Assembly (NCBI GenBank): GCA_009937085.1
Contig: JAACDD010000051.1
Span: 1 to 16,985, forward strand
Direction of reading: 5' to 3'
DNA: 16,985 nucleotides
Source of the DNA: Bacteroidota bacterium
GTDB taxonomy: Bacteria > Bacteroidota > Bacteroidia > Flavobacteriales > Flavobacteriaceae
The position numbers and the translations under genes are program-made. The notes under the pieces were generated by a model. The model was not told the origin of the DNA, did not search any database, and worked only from the letters and a program-made list of their open reading frames with translations. Shown here piece after piece: positions 7,531 to 15,514 of the stretch (positions are counted from its first letter, which is position 1; every line of letters starts with the position of its first letter).

Positions 7531-9385
7531 TTATCTCGAAGGGTTCATTACTTGTTACTTTGGCGTATTCTGCTTCCAAACTACCATTTATCATGCGTTT
7601 TTCAAGCCATGTACGTTTCACCTCGCCTTTAAGGTATTTTTCAATAACTAAACTTGCGATAGGCGCAGCCCAACGCCCGCCCCAATAGCCATTTTCAACA
7701 ATTACAGCAATGGCAATTTTGGGATCGTCTTTTGGTGCAAATGCAATAAACATCGAGTGGTCTGTAAGTTGTGTTCTAACCCCCTTAATTTTAGTGAAAT
7801 TTTCAATAGTCCCTGTTTTTCCACAGACTTCAATCCCTCTAATGGCTGCAATGCGTGCAGTTCCCTTTTTGACCACATTTGCCATGCCTTCAACAACAGG
7901 AATAAAGTGTTCGTCAGAGATGGTTGTGTACTGTTTGGTTTTGTATTGAGGTGCAATAAAATCGCCTTGAATTCCTTTTACAAAATGCGGGGTATAGTAA
8001 AATCCTCGGTTCGCAATAGTTGCTGCCACGTTTGCCAACTGAATTGGGGTCATTAAAATTTCACCTTGACCAATGGCGTTTGAGACTGTTGTAGCACCAC
8101 GCCATCGTTGATTTGGATACCATAAATTATAAAAATTTGCATTTGGCACATAGCCCGATTGTCCCACAGGATGGTCGTAGCCCAAATAGTTGCCAAGCCC
8201 AAAACTTCTAAGATGATCGTGCCAGGTATTTATACCTTCAGGCGCATTATTGTCTTTATCAATAATGCGTCTGTACACATTCGAAAAATAGGTATTACAG
8301 GAATTGTGGATTCCACGATCTAGATTGTTTTTAGATCCAGGTTTGCACTTACATTCCATAAATTGATTCCGAGCATAGAAATGACCACTGTAACAGGTAA
8401 AAGTAGCTTTAGGAGTGATGACTCCTTCTTCGAGTGCAACAAGCGCATTGAGGACCTTAAAAGGTGAGCCTGGCGGGTACTGCCCTTGAAGCGAGCGATC
8501 AAACAAATAACGGTTGAGCGTATCTTGTTTTAACAGGTTGAAATTTTCAGAACGCTCTCTGCCAACTAGTAAATTTGGCGCATAAGTGGGTGTACTAACA
8601 CTCATCAAAATTTCACCTGTACTTGGTTCAATAGCCAAAATCCCACCGCGTTTGTTGGCTAAAAGTTTGGTGCCATACTCTTGAAGATCAATATCTATAG
8701 AAAGCGTAATATCTTGCGCGGGTGTTGGTAGTGTATCTAGTTTCTGTTCTTTATATGGTCCAATTATTCGGCTAAATTTATCGCGCTGTAAGTAAGTAAC
8801 ACCTTTTTTTCCACGAAGTATTTCCTCGTAAGTTTTTTCAATTCCTTGCCTACCGATAAGCTCGCCTCGTTTGTAATATGGATTGGTTTCCATATCAAAG
8901 TAATTCACCTCGCTGATATAGCCCAAAATATTAGACGCAACATCTGTTTGATAAGCCCGTACCGATTTACGCTGAATATACATCCCGGGAAACTTCCACA
9001 TTTTTTCTTGTAACGCTGCGTAATCTTGCTTTGAAATTTGATTTAACAATACTGAAGGTGCTCGCATCGAATAGCGTTTGGCTTTGGCAATTTTAACATT
9101 GAGTTCTTGTTTTGTAAGCCGAAGCATCGTACAAAGATCTAAAGTATCAAAAGGCCTTAGGTTTTTTGGCACAACCATTAGGTCGTACATGGGCTGGTTG
9201 GAAACCAATAATTTTCCATTTCGGTCAAACATATACCCACGCTCTGGATACACATATTGCTTTAACACCGAATTCTTTAACGATAAATCTCCATATTCAT
9301 CTGATAAGATTTGCAATGAAAACAACCGCAACAGCATCACAATACCACAAAAACCAACGAGTATAGGGAAAAAACGTGTTCTCAT
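7523..9385 (-). CDS. mrdA: Penicillin-binding protein 2, elongation transpeptidase
   Basis: Class B penicillin-binding protein that cross-links peptidoglycan in the elongasome, with RodA as glycosyltransferase partner. It has 620 residues, typical of the family. A single N-terminal membrane anchor at about 7-27 is followed by the dimerisation/pedestal region (YPERGYMFDRNGKLL at about 46-60; GRQGIEKTYEEILRGKKG at 178-195) and the transpeptidase domain. The active-site motifs are intact: Ser307 in SPFK, the SCN triad member at 362-364 and KTG at 523-525. Four cysteines (331, 345, 347, 363) cluster around the active-site motifs, and a metal site there is possible but unproven. The start shares an ATGA with the mreD stop, and the end overlaps rodA by 8 bases, as expected for coupled translation. 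Confidence 0.97.
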   Translation of the reverse strand: MRTRFFPILVGFCGIVMLLRLFSLQILSDEYGDLSLKNSVLKQYVYPERGYMFDRNGKLLVSNQPMYDLMVVPKNLRPFDTLDLCTMLRLTKQELNVKIAKAKRYSMRAPSVLLNQISKQDYAALQEKMWKFPGMYIQRKSVRAYQTDVASNILGYISEVNYFDMETNPYYKRGELIGRQGIEKTYEEILRGKKGVTYLQRDKFSRIIGPYKEQKLDTLPTPAQDITLSIDIDLQEYGTKLLANKRGGILAIEPSTGEILMSVSTPTYAPNLLVGRERSENFNLLKQDTLNRYLFDRSLQGQYPPGSPFKVLNALVALEEGVITPKATFTCYSGHFYARNQFMECKCKPGSKNNLDRGIHNSCNTYFSNVYRRIIDKDNNAPEGINTWHDHLRSFGLGNYLGYDHPVGQSGYVPNANFYNLWYPNQRWRGATTVSNAIGQGEILMTPIQLANVAATIANRGFYYTPHFVKGIQGDFIAPQYKTKQYTTISDEHFIPVVEGMANVVKKGTARIAAIRGIEVCGKTGTIENFTKIKGVRTQLTDHSMFIAFAPKDDPKIAIAVIVENGYWGGRWAAPIASLVIEKYLKGEVKRTWLEKRMINGSLEAEYAKVTSNEPFEINE

Positions 9386-9885
9386 CGCCTAGTACCTCGT
9401 GTTAGTACAAGAACAAAAGCACTTGCCAAAATGGTGATTAGACTGTTGGTAAACCAAGCACTCAAGAGCCAACCAATTCGTTCGGTAGACCCCAGCACAA
9501 AAACAAAAACAAAAAAGTGATGCACTAAAATCACAAAAACTGCATAGCGAAACAATTCACCAAAAGACTCTTGCTCAATTTTTAGATTTTGCGGACTAAT
9601 CGTGTCGCTATACACTGCTCTGATAAACAGGGGTCGCGCATAAGAAATAATTATACATGCAGTAGTGTGAACGCCGCCCGAGACATATATAAAATCAATG
9701 CTTAACCCTATAAAAAACCCTGTCAGTAGCACTACCCAAGGCGCCCAATCATTTGGTAAAAGTATAAGTAGTAAGACATAGATAAAAGGTACGAATGGAA
9801 CACCTAATAACATGGGATCGAGTACGAATGCTTGTATAAACAGCAACGTCAAAAACCAAATAATCAATTTAGGTAATCTATTCAT
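9382..9885 (-). CDS. mreD: Rod shape-determining protein MreD
   Basis: Small polytopic inner-membrane protein of the elongasome, 167 residues, in the family range. Five to six hydrophobic segments are visible, for example at about 8-23, 28-43, 50-68, 113-131 and 142-163. MreD proteins are weakly conserved, so the assignment rests on size, membrane topology and its place between mreC and mrdA, with an 8-base overlap with mreC and a 4-base ATGA overlap with mrdA. It is thought to link MreC and the synthases in the membrane; no enzymatic motif is expected or seen. Confidence 0.9.
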   Translation of the reverse strand: MNRLPKLIIWFLTLLFIQAFVLDPMLLGVPFVPFIYVLLLILLPNDWAPWVVLLTGFFIGLSIDFIYVSGGVHTTACIIISYARPLFIRAVYSDTISPQNLKIEQESFGELFRYAVFVILVHHFFVFVFVLGSTERIGWLLSAWFTNSLITILASAFVLVLTRGTRR

Positions 9886-10678
9886 TTTCGTTTATCATGT
9901 CTTTAATGATTTCAGCTGACGTATATTTAACCACATACACTTGGTTTAGATTTGTCATGTCTTGAAAAAGCGAAACGCGCAATGTGTAATAGTTGTCGTT
10001 CACTGGAACTGCTGCGTCAGAAACTACGCCAAGTGGAATTTCAGCAGGAAATATAGCGGACATACCACCTGTAACAATCGTATCGCCTACAACAACTTTT
10101 GCTGCCAAGGGGACATCGGATAAAATCACGCTATTGGGCTCATTACCGTCCCAATATAAACTGCCAAAGTGATTGCTTTTTTTAAGCTTGGCATTTACAC
10201 GCAACGACTTATTTAACAAAGAAATCACTCCACTTGTATGTACATTTGTATTGTTTACAACACCAACAATACCCGTTGCAGTGATTACACCCATTTCTTT
10301 TTTCACGCCGCTGTTTTCACCCATGTTTAGCGTTAAATAATTGTGATTTAAGTGAATACTATTTCGAATGATTTGAGCTGGAATCACTTCAAAAGGAATA
10401 GAATCCAACAAGAAAGCTTTATTGTTTTTTGTTATGACTTGAGTGAGTAGGTACTGATTTTCCGCGATGAGTTGATCGTTGTGCGATTGTCTTTTTAGGT
10501 ACGAAAAAAAACGATGACGTGCATCTAAAAAAGGGGCTGAGATGGAATTATTAAATGCTAAAAAAGAACTTTTTTGGTAGCTCTGATTTTTAGTGGTTAG
10601 CCTAAAGGATATTCCAAATAGTAGAATGAACAGCAATAGCGTTCCGTTGCGCAATATGCTGTTCAGAAGTTTTTGCAT
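9878..10678 (-). CDS. mreC: Rod shape-determining protein MreC
   Basis: Bitopic elongasome protein that binds PBP2 in the periplasm and activates it. It has 266 residues. A short cytoplasmic start is followed by one membrane helix at about 11-27, a helical region likely to form a coiled coil at about 50-85, and the beta-rich MreC domain at about 95-250. The domain shows NMGENSGVKKEMGVITATGIVGVV at about 118-141, split here by its two glycine-rich turns, and GDTIVTGGMSAIFPAEIPLG near 198-217. It begins 7 bases after mreB and overlaps mreD by 8 bases. The C-terminal tail beyond residue 250 is short and acidic. Confidence 0.95.
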   Translation of the reverse strand: MQKLLNSILRNGTLLLFILLFGISFRLTTKNQSYQKSSFLAFNNSISAPFLDARHRFFSYLKRQSHNDQLIAENQYLLTQVITKNNKAFLLDSIPFEVIPAQIIRNSIHLNHNYLTLNMGENSGVKKEMGVITATGIVGVVNNTNVHTSGVISLLNKSLRVNAKLKKSNHFGSLYWDGNEPNSVILSDVPLAAKVVVGDTIVTGGMSAIFPAEIPLGVVSDAAVPVNDNYYTLRVSLFQDMTNLNQVYVVKYTSAEIIKDMINENE

Positions 10679-10685
10679 GAGCTAT

Positions 10686-11714
10686 CTATTTTATCAAGAC
10701 AGACTTATAACGCTCAATATTTTTGAGAACTGATCCTGTTCCGCGAACCACAGCTCTAAGCGGGTCTTCGGCAATAAAAATTGGAAGCTCTGTTTTTTGC
10801 GACAATCGCTTATCCAAACCTCGAAGCATGGAACCTCCACCAGCTAAGTAAACTCCAGTATTGTAAATATCGGCTGCAAGTTCGGGTGGCGTTTGCGAAA
10901 GTGTTTCCATAACAGAATCTTCAATTCGAATGATAGACTTGTCAAGCGCCTTGTGAATTTCACGATATGAAATCATGATTTCCTTTGGCTTTCCTGTAAG
11001 TAAATCACGTCCTTGAACAGACATATCATCGGGTGGATTTTCCAATTCTTCTGTTGCAGAACCAATTGCAATTTTCACACGTTCTGCAGTGCGCTCGCCG
11101 ATATATAAATTGTGTTGCGTACGCATATAATAAATGATGTCATTAGTAAATACATCGCCTGCAATTTTCACAGATTTATCACATACAATTCCCGATAGTG
11201 CAATAACCGCAATTTCGGTTGTACCGCCGCCTATATCGATAATCATGTTTCCTTTAGGTTGCATGATGTCAACGCCAATTCCAATAGCAGCAGCCATGGG
11301 TTCGTGAATCAGATAAACCTCTTTTCCGTTTACGCGTTCCGCCGACTCGCGTACTGCGCGCATCTCTACCTCTGTAATCCCCGAAGGGATACATATAACC
11401 ATGCGCAGCGAAGGGGTGAAAAAGCGTTTTTTTAACGAAGGAATGTTCTTAATGAACATACTTATCATTTGCTCCGATGCATTAAAATCTGCAATAACCC
11501 CATCTTTTAAGGGCCGTATGGTTTTGATGTTTTCGTGGGTTTTTCCTTGCATTTGGTTGGCTTCCTGACCAACCGCAATAATTTTTTTGGTAGTTTGATT
11601 CATAGCCACAATAGACGGGCTATCAACCACAACCTTGTCATTGTGAATAATGAGCGTGTTTGCGGTACCTAAGTCAATCGCAATTTCCTCTGTTAAAAAA
11701 TCAAAAAAACCCAT
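10686..11714 (-). CDS. mreB: Rod shape-determining protein MreB, bacterial actin
   Basis: Actin-like ATPase that forms membrane-bound filaments positioning the lateral wall synthesis machinery. It has 342 residues. The nucleotide-binding signatures are intact: IAIDLGTANTLI (phosphate 1) at 11-22, IDIGGGTTEIAV (phosphate 2) at 159-170 and LAGGGSMLRGLDKRL (adenosine) at 290-304. The N-terminal MGFFDFLTEE is consistent with an amphipathic membrane-binding end. It lies 29 bases after purH, and that gap holds a 12-base perfect palindrome. Presence of MreB with MreC, MreD, PBP2 and RodA indicates a complete rod-type elongation system, so the organism is expected to be rod-shaped or to have a rod phase. 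Confidence 0.98.
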   Translation of the reverse strand: MGFFDFLTEEIAIDLGTANTLIIHNDKVVVDSPSIVAMNQTTKKIIAVGQEANQMQGKTHENIKTIRPLKDGVIADFNASEQMISMFIKNIPSLKKRFFTPSLRMVICIPSGITEVEMRAVRESAERVNGKEVYLIHEPMAAAIGIGVDIMQPKGNMIIDIGGGTTEIAVIALSGIVCDKSVKIAGDVFTNDIIYYMRTQHNLYIGERTAERVKIAIGSATEELENPPDDMSVQGRDLLTGKPKEIMISYREIHKALDKSIIRIEDSVMETLSQTPPELAADIYNTGVYLAGGGSMLRGLDKRLSQKTELPIFIAEDPLRAVVRGTGSVLKNIERYKSVLIK

Positions 11715-11729
11715 AGGAGTAATTTGGAA

Positions 11730-11741
11730 CGTAATATTACG
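11730..11741. repeat. Perfect 12-base palindrome between purH and mreB
   Basis: CGTAATATTACG reads the same on both strands and ends 3 bases before the purH stop codon region, within the 29-base purH-mreB gap, about 15 bases upstream of the mreB ATG. It is AT-rich and too short to be a terminator. It could be a protein site acting on mreB or chance in AT-rich DNA. Confidence 0.4.
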
Positions 11742-11743
11742 AA

Positions 11744-13270
11744 TTAATGTTTAAAATGTCGCACACTTGTCATCACCATTGACAAATTATTTGCGTTACA
11801 ATAATCAATACTCAACTGATCTTTTATAGAGCCACCGGGCTGAATAACGGCTGTAACACCTGCTTTATGTGCAATTTCGACACAGTCTGGAAATGGAAAA
11901 AAAGCATCGCTTGCCATAACAGCTCCATTGATATCAAATTCAAATTGAGTTGCTTTTTCAATGGAATGCCTAAGCGCGTCTACGCGTGAGGTTTGCCCAG
12001 TTCCTGAAGCCAATAACTGTCCATTTTTTGCCAAAACAATCGTATTTGATTTGGTGTGTTTTGCAATTTTAGATGCAAAAAGCAAATCGCTTTCTTCTTG
12101 TGTAGTAGCCTTTCTGTCGGTTGCAGTTTGTAAAATAGCAGCGCTATCGGTAATGGCATCTCGGTCTTGCATTAAGTGTCCGTTTAAGCACGAACGCACC
12201 ACCATTTTCGGTTGCGGATATTGTTTCAACACCAATAAAATTCTATTTTTTTTCTGCTTTAGGTGTTCAAGTGCATCTGCATCATATGCTGGTGCAATAA
12301 CTACTTCACAGAACAATCCGTGTATTTGCTCAGCGGTAGCCATGTCGATAGTCGTATTGGCGATAAGTACACCGCCAAAAGCAGAAACCGGATCGCCAGC
12401 AAGTGCATCAGCATAAGCTTCGGCTAGCGTGTTTCGTGTAGCTAATCCGCATGCATTGTTGTGTTTTAAAATGGCAAAGGTTGGCATGTCGTTTTGAAAC
12501 TCTGCCATTAGTTGCACAGCAGCATCTACGTCTAACAGGTTATTATACGATAATTCTTTACCGCCGTGTTTGGTAAATACTTCGTCAAAGTCACCAAAGA
12601 ATTGCCCTTTTTGATGCGGGTTTTCCCCGTAACGCAATGAAGTGCCTTTTGCATAGCTGATTTTCAGTGCAGCTTCATCTTCATTAAAAAAGGAGAAAAT
12701 TTGTGTGTCGTAGTGCGAAGAAATATGAAATGCATTTGTTGCAAATTTCTTTCTGTCTGTAAGTTCGGTTTTCCCTTTTTTCTCGTTTAGTAATGATAAA
12801 AAATCGGCATAATCTTCAACCGATGCTACACATAACACATCGCGGTAATTTTTAGCAGCCGCACGAATAAGTGAAATACCTCCAATATCAATTTTTTCAA
12901 TAATTTCAGATTCGCTTGCCCCGGAGCGTACGGTATCTTCAAAAGGATATAAATCAACCAAAACAAAATCTAAGTGCGGAATCTCATATGTGGCAAGTTC
13001 TTCCTGATCGGATTCATTTTCCCTTCGATTTAAAATTCCTCCAAAAACTTTTGGATGCAATGTTTTTACACGCCCACCCAAAATGGAAGGGTAGGAAGTC
13101 AAATCTTCTACTTGTACTACGGGAACATTTTGTTTTTCGATAAACGCTGCCGTACCGCCTGTAGAGTAGATTGTAATGCCTAACTCGTGCATTTTTTTGA
13201 CAATGGGCGCTAGCCCTTCTTTATTGAATACAGAAACGAGGGCAGATTTGGCTTGAATAGCGTGTTGCAT
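11744..13270 (-). CDS. purH: Bifunctional AICAR transformylase/IMP cyclohydrolase PurH
   Basis: Catalyses the last two steps of de novo purine synthesis: formylation of AICAR using 10-formyl-tetrahydrofolate, then ring closure to IMP. The product is 508 residues. The N-terminal MGS-like cyclohydrolase domain shows YSTGGTAAFIE at 35-45 and GGRVKTLHPKVFGG at 65-78. The C-terminal transformylase shows RYGENPHQ at 213-220, the catalytic Lys269-His270 pair in LKHNNACG, DPVSAFGG at 293-300 and the VRHFKH end. The frame is open to an ATG at 13312, but the ATG at 13270 begins MQHAIQAKSALVSVFNKEGL, as in the family, and the longer version would run across the promoter box. It is the first gene of the purH-mreBCD-mrdA-rodA run. 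Confidence 0.98.
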   Translation of the reverse strand: MQHAIQAKSALVSVFNKEGLAPIVKKMHELGITIYSTGGTAAFIEKQNVPVVQVEDLTSYPSILGGRVKTLHPKVFGGILNRRENESDQEELATYEIPHLDFVLVDLYPFEDTVRSGASESEIIEKIDIGGISLIRAAAKNYRDVLCVASVEDYADFLSLLNEKKGKTELTDRKKFATNAFHISSHYDTQIFSFFNEDEAALKISYAKGTSLRYGENPHQKGQFFGDFDEVFTKHGGKELSYNNLLDVDAAVQLMAEFQNDMPTFAILKHNNACGLATRNTLAEAYADALAGDPVSAFGGVLIANTTIDMATAEQIHGLFCEVVIAPAYDADALEHLKQKKNRILLVLKQYPQPKMVVRSCLNGHLMQDRDAITDSAAILQTATDRKATTQEESDLLFASKIAKHTKSNTIVLAKNGQLLASGTGQTSRVDALRHSIEKATQFEFDINGAVMASDAFFPFPDCVEIAHKAGVTAVIQPGGSIKDQLSIDYCNANNLSMVMTSVRHFKH

Positions 13271-13289
13271 TAAGTTAAAATTAAAAAAA

Positions 13290-13297
13290 CAAATGTA
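13290..13297 (-). promoter_or_regulatory. -7 box of the purH-mre operon promoter
   Basis: The minus strand reads TACATTTG, an exact match to the Bacteroidota -7 consensus TAnnTTTG, 19 bases before the purH ATG. A weak -33 candidate (TTTT/TTTA) lies about 16 bases upstream of it; a clean TTTG is absent. This is the best promoter candidate in the window and implies a short leader. It also argues against the upstream purH start at 13312. Confidence 0.5.
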
Positions 13298-13444
13298 GGA
13301 ATTTTCGCTCACTAAAATGGTGTAAGTGTGCGCAGTAAAAATGCAAAAGTGAGTGCATAGGGCACACTAAAAAGCAATATCTTTTTTATTTAATGCAGTT
13401 GGTGTGTTTGAGTCAATACTCAGTTGTTTGTCCGAGTAGACTAT
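13298..13444. other. Non-coding gap between the groEL terminator and the purH promoter
   Basis: About 147 bases without a credible gene. They hold a short inverted repeat, TGAGT-CAAT-ACTCA (13409-13422), and an imperfect one around GTGAGTGC and GCACAC (13349-13367). Neither has a T-run that would make it a terminator, and no tRNA or known riboswitch fold is recognisable by eye. The purH -33 region is probably at the low-coordinate end. Confidence 0.5.
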
Positions 13445-13446
13445 AA

Positions 13447-13474
13447 ACAAAAACTGCCCCTTAGAGGGGCAGTT
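13447..13474 (-). terminator. Intrinsic terminator after groEL
   Basis: On the minus strand a perfect 10-base stem, AACTGCCCCT and AGGGGCAGTT, closes over a 3-base loop (13452-13474) and is followed directly by TTTTG. It begins 17 bases after the groEL stop, so it should end the groES-groEL (and upstream lptE-TPR-secG) transcript and insulate purH. Confidence 0.9.
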
Positions 13475-13490
13475 ATTTTCATTTTGAATG

Positions 13491-15125
13491 TTACATCATT
13501 CCTGGCATACCGCCACCGCCCATTGGCGGCATTGCTGGCGGTGCATCTTCCTTGATGTCCACCAAAGCACATTCGGTTGTAAGAATCATTCCAGCGACAG
13601 ACGCAGCGTTTTCTAGCGCAATACGCGTTACTTTCTTTGGATCAATAATTCCTTTTGCTTGCATGTTTCCGTAGGTATCTGTTTTGGCATCATAACCAAA
13701 GTTTTCGTCGCCTTCAATAACCTTTGCAACTACTACAGAACCTTCTCCACCAGCATTGCCAACAATTGTTCTTAGCGGAGATTCAATGGCACGCGCCACA
13801 ATCTGAACACCTGTTTGCTCATCGGCATTTTCGTTATTGAGGTTTGATAGACTTGGCAATGCCTGTAAAAGCGCAACGCCTCCACCTGAAACAATACCTT
13901 CTTCTACTGCAGCTCGTGTGGCATGAAGTGCATCATCTACACGGTCTTTCTTTTCTTTCATCTCAACTTCAGAAGCTGCACCTACATACAACACAGCAAC
14001 ACCGCCCGACAATTTAGCTAAGCGTTCTTGAAGTTTTTCTTTGTCGTAATCAGAAGTAGACGCCTCAATTTGTGATTTGATTTGATTTACACGTGCTTTG
14101 ATATCGTCAGAGTTTCCAGCGCCATTTACTACCGTAGTATTGTCTTTGTCGATAGTCACTTTTTCTGCTGTACCTAACATGTCGATAGTCGCATTATCGA
14201 GTGTAAACCCACGGTCTTCAGAAATTACCGTTCCTCCAGTAAGAATTGCAATATCTTCAAGCATTGCTTTTCTTCTGTCACCAAAACCGGGTGCTTTTAC
14301 AGCAGCAATTTTAAGTGATCCACGAAGTTTGTTTACTACTAAGGTAGCAAGTGCTTCGCCGTCAACATCCTCTGCAATAACCACTAATGGCTTGCCACTT
14401 TGCGCAACAGGCTCAAGTACTGGGAGTAAATCTTTCATTGTTGAAACCTTCTTGTCATATATCAAAATATATGGCGATTCCATATCCGCTTCCATTTTGT
14501 CTGAGTTGGTAACAAAATAAGGAGAGATGTATCCGCGATCAAATTGCATTCCTTCAACAATATCAACAGTGGTGTCGGTACCTTTTGCTTCTTCAACAGT
14601 GATAACACCTTCTTTACCAACTTTTTCAAAAGCAGCAGTGATAAGTTCACCAATCGCTTCGTCGTTATTAGCTGAGATAGAAGCTACTTGTTTGATTTTT
14701 TCAGAAGAATTCCCTACCTCAACAGCTTGCACATCTAGGTTTGCTACAATAGCATCAACTGCCTTGTCAATACCGCGCTTTAGATCCATAGGATTTGCGC
14801 CAGCAGCTACATTTTTTAGTCCTTCTTTTACAATAGCTTGCGCCAAAATGGTTGCGGTGGTCGTTCCATCACCTGCAAGGTCATTGGTTTTAGAAGCTAC
14901 TTCTTTTACCATCTGAGCGCCCATATTTTCAAGCGCATCTTCAAGTTCTACTTCTTTAGCAACGCTTACACCATCTTTGGTAACCTGTGGGCCACCAAAC
15001 GATTTTCCGATGATTACATTACGTCCTTTTGGACCAAGGGTTACTTTTACTGCATCTGCAAGCGCATCTACACCGCGCTTTAGTCCGTCGCGCGCTTCTA
15101 CGTCAAATTGAATTTTTTTTGCCAT
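13491..15125 (-). CDS. groEL: Chaperonin GroEL
   Basis: 60-kDa chaperonin subunit forming the double-ring cage that folds cytoplasmic proteins with ATP and GroES. It has 544 residues, the standard length. ATP-site segments are intact: TLGPKGRNV at 29-37, TKDGVSVAKE at 49-58 and AGDGTTTAT at 84-92. The apical and intermediate domains align over the full length without gaps that I can see. The C-terminus ends in the methionine/glycine tail PPMGGGGMPGMM, typical of cavity-facing GroEL tails. It starts 12 bases after groES, forming the usual pair, and ends before a strong terminator. Only one groEL is seen here. Confidence 0.99.
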   Translation of the reverse strand: MAKKIQFDVEARDGLKRGVDALADAVKVTLGPKGRNVIIGKSFGGPQVTKDGVSVAKEVELEDALENMGAQMVKEVASKTNDLAGDGTTTATILAQAIVKEGLKNVAAGANPMDLKRGIDKAVDAIVANLDVQAVEVGNSSEKIKQVASISANNDEAIGELITAAFEKVGKEGVITVEEAKGTDTTVDIVEGMQFDRGYISPYFVTNSDKMEADMESPYILIYDKKVSTMKDLLPVLEPVAQSGKPLVVIAEDVDGEALATLVVNKLRGSLKIAAVKAPGFGDRRKAMLEDIAILTGGTVISEDRGFTLDNATIDMLGTAEKVTIDKDNTTVVNGAGNSDDIKARVNQIKSQIEASTSDYDKEKLQERLAKLSGGVAVLYVGAASEVEMKEKKDRVDDALHATRAAVEEGIVSGGGVALLQALPSLSNLNNENADEQTGVQIVARAIESPLRTIVGNAGGEGSVVVAKVIEGDENFGYDAKTDTYGNMQAKGIIDPKKVTRIALENAASVAGMILTTECALVDIKEDAPPAMPPMGGGGMPGMM

Positions 15126-15137
15126 GTCTATTTATAA

Positions 15138-15419
15138 TTATGAAACAATTGCTAGGATATCGCTTTCGCGCATGATAAGGTAATCTCCGCCGTCTAGCTT
15201 CAGCTCAGTTCCAGCATATTTACCATACAAAACAGTATCGCCCACTTGAACAGTGATGGCTTCGTCTTTAGTTCCGGGCCCTGTAGCAACTACAGTTCCT
15301 TTTTGTGGTTTTTCTTTGGCTGTATCTGGAATAATAATCCCCGATGCGGTAGTAGTTTCTGCCGCTAAAGGCTCAACAACTACACGGTCAGCCAAGGGTT
15401 TGATATTGATCGTACTCAT
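15138..15419 (-). CDS. groES: Co-chaperonin GroES
   Basis: Lid subunit of the chaperonin, forming a heptamer that caps GroEL. It has 93 residues, the family norm. The N-terminal IKPLADRVVVEPL at 6-18, the mobile-loop region around TTASGIIIPDTAKEKPQKG (about 23-41) and the C-terminal ILAIVS are typical. The ATG at 15419 is preceded by a 95-base gap from secG that contains an inverted repeat and a spaced TGYCA repeat, suggesting its own control in addition to any readthrough from secG. groEL follows 12 bases downstream. Confidence 0.99.
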   Translation of the reverse strand: MSTINIKPLADRVVVEPLAAETTTASGIIIPDTAKEKPQKGTVVATGPGTKDEAITVQVGDTVLYGKYAGTELKLDGGDYLIMRESDILAIVS

Positions 15420-15455
15420 GTGTTAAATTTTATTTAATAAACTTTTAGCATCAAC

Positions 15456-15469
15456 TGTGCCAAGGCACA
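15456..15469. promoter_or_regulatory. Inverted repeat upstream of groES
   Basis: TGTGCC-AA-GGCACA is a perfect 6-base inverted repeat with a 2-base centre, 36 bases before the groES ATG. A TTTG lies just upstream (minus strand, about 15469-15472), and an AT-rich stretch with TAAAAGTTTA lies 20 bases further on, so the repeat may sit in the spacer of a promoter, a common operator position. It is not a CIRCE element. The regulator is unknown. Confidence 0.4.
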
Positions 15470-15495
15470 AAATGGGAATCTGTACGCAAAAATGC

Positions 15496-15508
15496 TGACA
15501 GGATGGCA
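15496..15508 (-). promoter_or_regulatory. Spaced TGYCA direct repeat upstream of groES
   Basis: The minus strand reads TGCCA-TCC-TGTCA, two near-identical pentamers with a 3-base spacer, 76 bases before the groES start and just after the secG stop. It could be a transcription factor or alternative-promoter site for chaperonin expression. This is inference from position; two five-base matches can occur by chance. Confidence 0.3.
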
Positions 15509-15514
15509 TTAGAA

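Noticed and set aside
11961..12416. Open plus-strand frame of about 150 codons opposite purH
   Set aside because: It lies wholly antisense to a full-length, motif-complete purH, is rich in Ser/Ala/Cys as expected for a shadow frame, and has no recognisable domain or promoter.
13271..13312. Longer PurH start with 14 extra residues
   Set aside because: The extra codons run across the exact TAnnTTTG box, and the family N-terminus begins at the inner ATG.
13348..13368. CIRCE-like sequence (GAGTGC and GCACAC) near groEL
   Set aside because: The half-sites are in the wrong order for CIRCE (TTAGCACTC-N9-GAGTGCTAA), the spacing is wrong, and it lies downstream of groEL, not before groES.
14098..14916. 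Two plus-strand open frames of 130-140 codons opposite groEL
   Set aside because: Both are antisense to conserved GroEL sequence and have the serine-rich, low-complexity composition of mirror frames of a well-conserved gene.
15456..15469. Inverted repeat before groES as a secG terminator
   Set aside because: The stem is only 5-6 bases with a 2-4 base loop and is followed on the minus strand by GTTGATG, not a T-run.
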